Assembly: GCA_022564085.1 (NCBI GenBank)
Contig: JADFMC010000128.1
Coordinates: 1-6,247, forward strand
Reading direction: 5' to 3'
DNA from: Fidelibacterota bacterium
GTDB lineage: Bacteria; Fidelibacterota; Marinisomatia; SCGC-AAA003-L08; TS1B11
DNA: 6,247 bases
Part shown: positions 1 through 3,273 of the stretch, piece after piece
Position numbering within the stretch: the first letter of the stretch is position 1
Layout: each line of letters opens with the position of its first letter
Translations under genes and position numbers: made by a program
The notes under the pieces: model-generated
What the model saw: only the letters and a program-made list of their open reading frames with translations
What the model was told of the DNA's origin: nothing
Database searches by the model: none

Positions 1-87
1 CGGATATGCTTGTGCTCCCTAGACTACATGAAGTTGCGTCGATGTTATGGTAGATTCTAACGGAGACGCTGAAGCGGGCCGGGCTGT

Positions 88-1179
88 TTAACGGTTTTTG
101 ATCCCCAGTCTCCTGACCCTCTTTTCAATCGACGGGTGCCCGTGGAACAGGAACTCCACCGCCGGGTGGGGATCGCGGTCGGCCAGGTTCAGGTCGGCCA
201 GGCGCTCCAGACCCGCCGCCAGTGAGGCGCCACCCCCCATCAACCGGGCGGCAAAGTAATCCGCGGCAAACTCCCTGCGGCGTGAGATGTAGTTGCTGAT
301 GGGCCCGGTGACAAAGCCGTAAACGCCCAATAGCAGCCCCAGCCAGGGCAGGGCCGCCAAGGCGGTTACGTCCCCACCCGACAGTCCGGCGTGCAGGCGG
401 GCCACGATGAACAGTCCCGCGAAGGTGATGGCTGTGCCCTCGGCCAGCCCCTTCCAGATGTGCCGCAAGCGGAAATGCCCCAGCTCGTGGGCCACTACAG
501 CCAAGATTTCCTCGTCGGTGAAGTTGTCCAGCAGGGTGTCGGCCAGCAGCACCCGCTTGGAGCGCCCCAGCCCGGTGAAGGCGGCGTTGGCCTTTTTGGT
601 GGTCTTGCTCAGGTTGAAGCGGAACACGCCCTGGACTTGCAGTCCCACCGAGCGGGCCAACTCCCGGATGCGCCCTGAAAGGGAGTGCCCATCATCCAAC
701 GGCTCGAACTTGTAGAACAGGGGGAAGATCAACACCGGCGCCAACCGCCCCAGCACTATCGAGAACAGGAACAGCACCACCCCCACCGGCAACCACCAGC
801 CGGCGCCGAAGGCCCGCAGGCAGTAATAGAACACCAGTGCCAACGGCAGGCCGATGACGGCCCCCACCAGCGAACCCTTCAGCCGCTCCCAGCCCCAGGC
901 GGCGATGGTCTGGTTGGAAAGGCTATACTTGTGCTCCAGCCAGTAGCCGCTGGTCAAGGATAGGGGCAAGGCGTATACCTGGGCGATCAGGCCCAACGCC
1001 AGGCCGAACAACAGGAAATGGAGGTAGGGATTGGGGCTGTAGGCGGTGATCTCAACCAGCCGGGCAGAGGCCGGAGTGAGCACCAATAGCAACAGGTAGC
1101 CCCAGCCCAGGGCGGTACCGGTGAGCGCAAGCAGCAGCTTCTGGCGGTGATAGCGTTTGGGCCGGTCGGCGGCTGTCAT
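88..1179 (-). CDS. M48 family (Ste24/CAAX-protease-like) integral membrane metalloprotease
   Basis: The 363-residue product belongs to peptidase family M48, Ste24 branch. The zinc site is HELGH at residues 231-235 (H231, E232, H235), with the third ligand E303 in REFAADYFA and the accompanying D307. A late HGHPSIEKRVRRL (346-358) supplies the conserved His-Pro/Arg element. Upstream are the M48 N-terminal-domain pattern (YSLSNQTIAAWGWERLKG, 85-102) and KKANAAFTGLG (195-205). About six hydrophobic segments are visible, near 15-35, 52-72, 104-123, 128-153, 248-262 and 271-291; eukaryotic Ste24 has seven. Ste24 removes C-terminal residues of prenylated CAAX proteins, but bacterial members are thought to work in membrane-protein turnover, which is the safer reading here. 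The ATG at 1179 is chosen over a frame-compatible start at 1230 because it has GGAG nine bases upstream and overlaps the preceding stop. Bases 1-87 downstream show no gene and no clear terminator. Confidence 0.93.
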   Translation of the reverse strand: MTAADRPKRYHRQKLLLALTGTALGWGYLLLLVLTPASARLVEITAYSPNPYLHFLLFGLALGLIAQVYALPLSLTSGYWLEHKYSLSNQTIAAWGWERLKGSLVGAVIGLPLALVFYYCLRAFGAGWWLPVGVVLFLFSIVLGRLAPVLIFPLFYKFEPLDDGHSLSGRIRELARSVGLQVQGVFRFNLSKTTKKANAAFTGLGRSKRVLLADTLLDNFTDEEILAVVAHELGHFRLRHIWKGLAEGTAITFAGLFIVARLHAGLSGGDVTALAALPWLGLLLGVYGFVTGPISNYISRRREFAADYFAARLMGGGASLAAGLERLADLNLADRDPHPAVEFLFHGHPSIEKRVRRLGIKNR

Positions 1180-1397
1180 TCCGGCTTGCTCCCTGAGGCC
1201 AGGCGATAGGTGTCCCGGGCAATAGTCCACTCCTCGTTGGCACGGTTCACCCGAATCTCGACGGCGCTGTTATTGCCGGCAATGAGGCCTCGGCCTTCTG
1301 CCTGCCCGTTACGATCGGGGTCCGGAGTCAGTCCCGGGAACTTCACTGCCTCCAGCCCCATGGTGGGCGCCGGGAACAGGTATAGGCTGAGAAGCAT
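1176..1397 (-). CDS. Small hypothetical protein coupled to the M48 protease
   Basis: This is a 73-residue ORF that I do not recognise. It begins MLLSLYLFPAPTMGLE, a short hydrophobic stretch too short to be a convincing signal peptide, and continues as a polar sequence with EIRVNRANEEWTIARDTYRL at 47-66 that could form beta-strands. The main support is position: its TGA overlaps the ATG of the protease gene (ATGA, 4 bases), the usual mark of coupled genes. Against it, no Shine-Dalgarno sequence precedes the ATG at 1397, and an in-frame TAG lies two codons upstream. It could therefore be a later start (the ATG at 1361), a leaderless gene, a remnant of a larger gene, or chance. No cysteine, metal-binding motif or clear transmembrane helix is present. 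Confidence 0.5.
   Translation of the reverse strand: MLLSLYLFPAPTMGLEAVKFPGLTPDPDRNGQAEGRGLIAGNNSAVEIRVNRANEEWTIARDTYRLASGSKPE
1189..1194 (-). promoter_or_regulatory. Ribosome binding site of the M48 protease gene
   Basis: On the minus strand AGGGAG ends nine bases before the ATG at 1179. It is the clearest Shine-Dalgarno sequence at any start in this window. It decides the start at 1179, giving MTAADRPKRYH, over the longer reading from 1230. It lies inside the 3' end of the small ORF, so the protease can be initiated independently as well as by coupling. Confidence 0.7.
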
Positions 1398-1425
1398 GCC
1401 CTAATTTAACGGTGGCGGGGCAACA

Positions 1426-1549
1426 CCCGAAACGGGGATGGCCGGCAGCGGCCGCTGTAGCGCCCACAGAGGTGCGCTATGGGACCGGACTATGACCAAT
1501 TGCCGCGATTTCGTTGGCAAAGTAAGGGTCACGGTTGCAGGGGGCCTGC
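1426..1549 (-). other. Hairpin-rich gap between the Nudix gene and the small ORF; candidate structured RNA or regulatory region
   Basis: The 179-base gap (1398-1576) holds no gene but has four inverted repeats. In transcription order: GCAGG/CCTGC with a 3-base loop (1537-1549). Then TTGCC/GGCAA with an inner CG/CG pair and a 4-base loop (1500-1520). Then a block flanked by CCGG (1442-1445 and 1485-1488) that contains a hairpin at 1458-1479 (TAGCGC/GCGCTA, a bulged A, CC/GG, 5-base loop) directly abutting a perfect 12-base palindrome CAGCGGCCGCTG (1446-1457). Last, CCCG/CGGG with a 3-base loop (1426-1436). None is followed by a T-run, so no classical intrinsic terminator is present. It matches no RNA family I recognise. 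High GC content favours chance hairpins. Confidence 0.4.
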
Positions 1550-1564
1550 GGCAAAACTGAGGCT

Positions 1565-1580
1565 GGGGACTAAGGGCTAG
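1565..1580 (-). repeat. Stop-codon-associated short repeat, copy 1 (end of the Nudix gene)
   Basis: On the plus strand this reads GGGGACTAAGGGCTAG. It spans the TAG stop of the Nudix gene and the bases just after it, and differs from the copy at 3251-3265 by one extra A. It is not a hairpin and has no T-run. Confidence 0.4.
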
Positions 1581-2050
1581 GTGCCCGCCGGAATCTCGAT
1601 CTCCAGCCAGCGCAACTTTTGGGTGGTGTTGGTGAGCATGTCATGGAAGGTCAACAGACCCTGGCGCTGCTGATCCCACAGCAGAAGGTCGGCGGCCTCC
1701 TCCACCGGACACCAGCGGTAGGCCTGGTGCTCAGGTGATAGGGTCACCTCACCCGGGGCCAGCTGCACGCCGAAAACGGGGATGCTGTTCATGCGGTCAA
1801 GGGCCGCCTCGTAATAGAAATTCACCTGATCCACCGTCCACATTTTCAACGGGCGCAGGCCGGCCTCTTCCCATAGCTCCCGGATGGCCGTCTCCCAGGC
1901 CTGCTCCCCCGGCCGGATCTTCCCAGTGACACCCTGCCACAGACCCTCGTACAACTGCCCGGGGGAGCGCTGCAGCAGAAGATAACGCGGCGCCCCATCC
2001 ACCCAGCGCATGAGGTGCAGATCAATCACCCGCACTATGACGTCATTCAT
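1577..2050 (-). CDS. Nudix hydrolase, NudB/dNTP pyrophosphatase-like
   Basis: The 157-residue product has a perfect Nudix box (Gx5Ex7REUxEExGU) at residues 43-65: G43, E49, and the metal-binding helix REL-W-EEAGL with R57, E58, E61 and E62. It is preceded by LLLQRSPG (24-31) and GLWQGVTGKI (36-45), and followed by EHQAYRW at 107-113. This arrangement resembles dihydroneopterin-triphosphate diphosphatase (NudB) and related nucleoside-triphosphate pyrophosphatases, which cleave nucleotide-type substrates to a monophosphate and PPi. The exact substrate cannot be read from sequence. The ATG at 2050 is chosen because the Nudix fold begins directly after it (MNDVIVRVIDLH); a longer form from 2107 would only add out-of-frame tgt sequence. 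The start lies inside the tgt 3' end (8-base overlap, ATGAATGA) with only a weak purine run (GAAGAG) upstream, so translation is probably coupled to tgt. Confidence 0.93.
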   Translation of the reverse strand: MNDVIVRVIDLHLMRWVDGAPRYLLLQRSPGQLYEGLWQGVTGKIRPGEQAWETAIRELWEEAGLRPLKMWTVDQVNFYYEAALDRMNSIPVFGVQLAPGEVTLSPEHQAYRWCPVEEAADLLLWDQQRQGLLTFHDMLTNTTQKLRWLEIEIPAGT

Positions 2051-3188
2051 CGGTCTGCTCTTCGTAAGTCTGAAGGTACGCCCGTGACCAGGCCGGGAAA
2101 CGTCCATCGGCGATGGCGGCCCGCATGGCAGCCATCAGCCCGAAGTAGAACTTCAAGTTGTGCACGGTGGCCAGCCGCAGGCCCAGCGTCTCCTTGGTAT
2201 TGAACAGGTGCCGCAGGTAGGCCCGGTTGAAGTGGGCGCACAGCAGGCAATCACAGTCCTCCATGACCGGGTCCAGGTCATCGCGATAGCGGGCGTTGCG
2301 GATAGTGAGGGTCCCTTGGGCGGTGAACAGTTGGCCGTTGCGGGCGTTACGGGTGGGCAGGACGCAGTCGAACATGTCCATGCCGCGGGCCACTGCCCGC
2401 ACCAGGTCCGCGGGCGTGCCTACCCCCATGAGGTAACGGGGCCGGTCGCGGGGCAAGAGCTGGTCCAGCAGTTCCAGGGTGGCGAACAGTTCTTCCCGGG
2501 GCTCACCTACCGCCAGCCCTCCCACAGCGTAGAGCGGCGTATCGAGTTCCAACAGTTCCTCGACACTGCGGCGGCGCAGCCCGGGATCGCTGCCTCCCTG
2601 GACTATGCAGACCGGGTATTGTGGATGGCCATAGCGGGGCTCGGTCTCGCGAAAACGGGCCAGGGATCGTTGCGCCCAGCGGGTGGTGCGCTCCACTGCG
2701 GTGCGCCAGGCCTTCAGGGGGGCGTCTCCCGGAGGACACTCATCAAGGACCATGACGAAGTCGGAGCCCAGCCCGCGCTGCAGGTCGATGATCTTCTCGG
2801 GCGTGAAATGGTGCTCGGAACCGTCCAGGTGGCTCCGGAAGCTGACGCCGGCGTCATCGATCTTGCGCATGCCAGCCAGACTGAAAATCTGATAGCCCCC
2901 CGAATCGGTCAGCAGGGGGCCGTCCCAGCCCATAAAACGGTGCAGACCGCCGAAGCGGGTCACCAGTTCCAGCCCGGGGCGCAGGTACAGATGGTAAGTA
3001 TTACTTAAGACCACCTGGGCGCCCAAATCCCGTACTTCGTGGGGTGTCAGGGTCTTTACTGCCCCGTAGGTGCCCACCGGCATGAAAACCGGGGTTTGCA
3101 CGGTCCCCCGTGAGAGCTGCATTTCACCGACCCGGGCGGAGCTGGCCGAATCTTGCGCCCGGACGATGAACGCCAGATCACCAGACAT
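2043..3188 (-). CDS. tgt: Queuine/preQ1 tRNA-guanine transglycosylase (Tgt)
   Basis: The 381-residue product matches the usual bacterial length of about 375. Tgt exchanges guanine-34 of GUN anticodons (Asp, Asn, His, Tyr tRNAs) for preQ1 in the cytoplasm, on the way to queuosine. Family landmarks are all present: TPVFMPVGTYG at 32-42, NTYHLYLRPG at 63-72, LTDSGGYQIFSL with the base-binding Asp at D95, LDECPP with D149, GGLAVGE at 223-229, and MDMFDCVLPTR with the likely nucleophile D274. The zinc site is C312-x-C314-x2-C317 plus H343. The start is taken at the ATG of MSGDLAF because it fits the family N-terminus. An in-frame GTG at 3227 would add 13 residues (MLQPRHWPPAPGL) that look unlike Tgt. 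Neither start has a Shine-Dalgarno sequence. The stop overlaps the Nudix start. No queA, yajC or secD is in view, and I see no preQ1-riboswitch-like leader. Confidence 0.97.
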   Translation of the reverse strand: MSGDLAFIVRAQDSASSARVGEMQLSRGTVQTPVFMPVGTYGAVKTLTPHEVRDLGAQVVLSNTYHLYLRPGLELVTRFGGLHRFMGWDGPLLTDSGGYQIFSLAGMRKIDDAGVSFRSHLDGSEHHFTPEKIIDLQRGLGSDFVMVLDECPPGDAPLKAWRTAVERTTRWAQRSLARFRETEPRYGHPQYPVCIVQGGSDPGLRRRSVEELLELDTPLYAVGGLAVGEPREELFATLELLDQLLPRDRPRYLMGVGTPADLVRAVARGMDMFDCVLPTRNARNGQLFTAQGTLTIRNARYRDDLDPVMEDCDCLLCAHFNRAYLRHLFNTKETLGLRLATVHNLKFYFGLMAAMRAAIADGRFPAWSRAYLQTYEEQTDE

Positions 3189-3229
3189 CAAGCCGGGCGC
3201 TGGGGGCCAATGCCTTGGCTGAAGCACAT
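3188..3229 (-). other. Possible 13-codon upstream ORF overlapping the tgt start
   Basis: An ATG at 3229 opens a short frame reading MCFSQGIGPQRPA and ends in a TGA whose A is the first base of the tgt ATG (TGATG). Tgt has no Shine-Dalgarno sequence of its own, so reinitiation after this mini-ORF would explain its translation. The mini-ORF also lacks a Shine-Dalgarno sequence, although it would lie about eight bases from the start of a transcript made from the possible promoter at 3244-3273. It is short enough to arise by chance. Confidence 0.2.
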
Positions 3230-3243
3230 GTTAAAAAGCTGTG

Positions 3244-3273
3244 ATTTTATGGGGACTAGGGCTAGTAATCCAA
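3244..3273 (-). promoter_or_regulatory. Possible weak promoter for tgt
   Basis: On the minus strand TTGGAT (3273-3268) and TAAAAT (3249-3244) are separated by 18 bases. They match the sigma-70-type -35 and -10 consensus at 3 of 6 and 5 of 6 positions. The -35 lies in the last codons of the barrel gene. The predicted start near 3237 would give a leader of about 50 bases before the tgt ATG. The -10 is decent, but the -35 is poor and the host's sigma consensus is unknown. Tgt could equally be read through from the upstream gene, since no terminator is seen between them. Confidence 0.25.
3251..3265 (-). repeat. Stop-codon-associated short repeat, copy 2 (end of the barrel gene)
   Basis: On the plus strand this reads GGGGACTAGGGCTAG. 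It sits in the same orientation and register over the TAG stop of the large outer-membrane protein gene as copy 1 does over the Nudix stop. It also contains the short inverted repeat ACTAG-GG-CTAGT (3255-3266), whose 2-base loop is too tight for a stable hairpin. Confidence 0.4.

Noticed and set aside
1..87. Short plus-strand ORF or terminator after the protease gene
   Set aside because: Only a 15-codon frame (MLVLPRLHEVASMLW) is open, with no supporting signal. The GC-rich stretch at 71-86 lacks a proper inverted repeat and T-run.
1180..1230. Longer N-terminus for the M48 protease from 1230
   Set aside because: The extra 17 residues (MDYCPGHLS...) are the small ORF read in another frame and are not membrane-protease-like; the good ribosome binding site is at 1189-1194.
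1210..1404. Plus-strand 64-codon frame opposite the small ORF
   Set aside because: It has no ribosome binding site and no gene context. The minus-strand frame is better supported by its ATGA overlap with the protease.
1426..1549. tRNA, SRP RNA or RNase P RNA in the hairpin-rich gap
   Set aside because: There is no T-loop GTTCGA consensus, no CCA-ready acceptor stem and none of the conserved SRP or RNase P core motifs on either strand.
2160..3008. Long plus-strand open frame (282 codons) opposite tgt
   Set aside because: It lies entirely antisense to a textbook Tgt with all catalytic and zinc residues. Its Gln/Val/Ala/Gly-rich translation is typical of the reverse frame of a GC-rich gene.
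3228..3261. preQ1 riboswitch or terminator between the barrel gene and tgt
   Set aside because: A TTTTT run occurs on the minus strand near 3232-3238, but no stable hairpin precedes it, and the preQ1 riboswitch signature is not recognisable.
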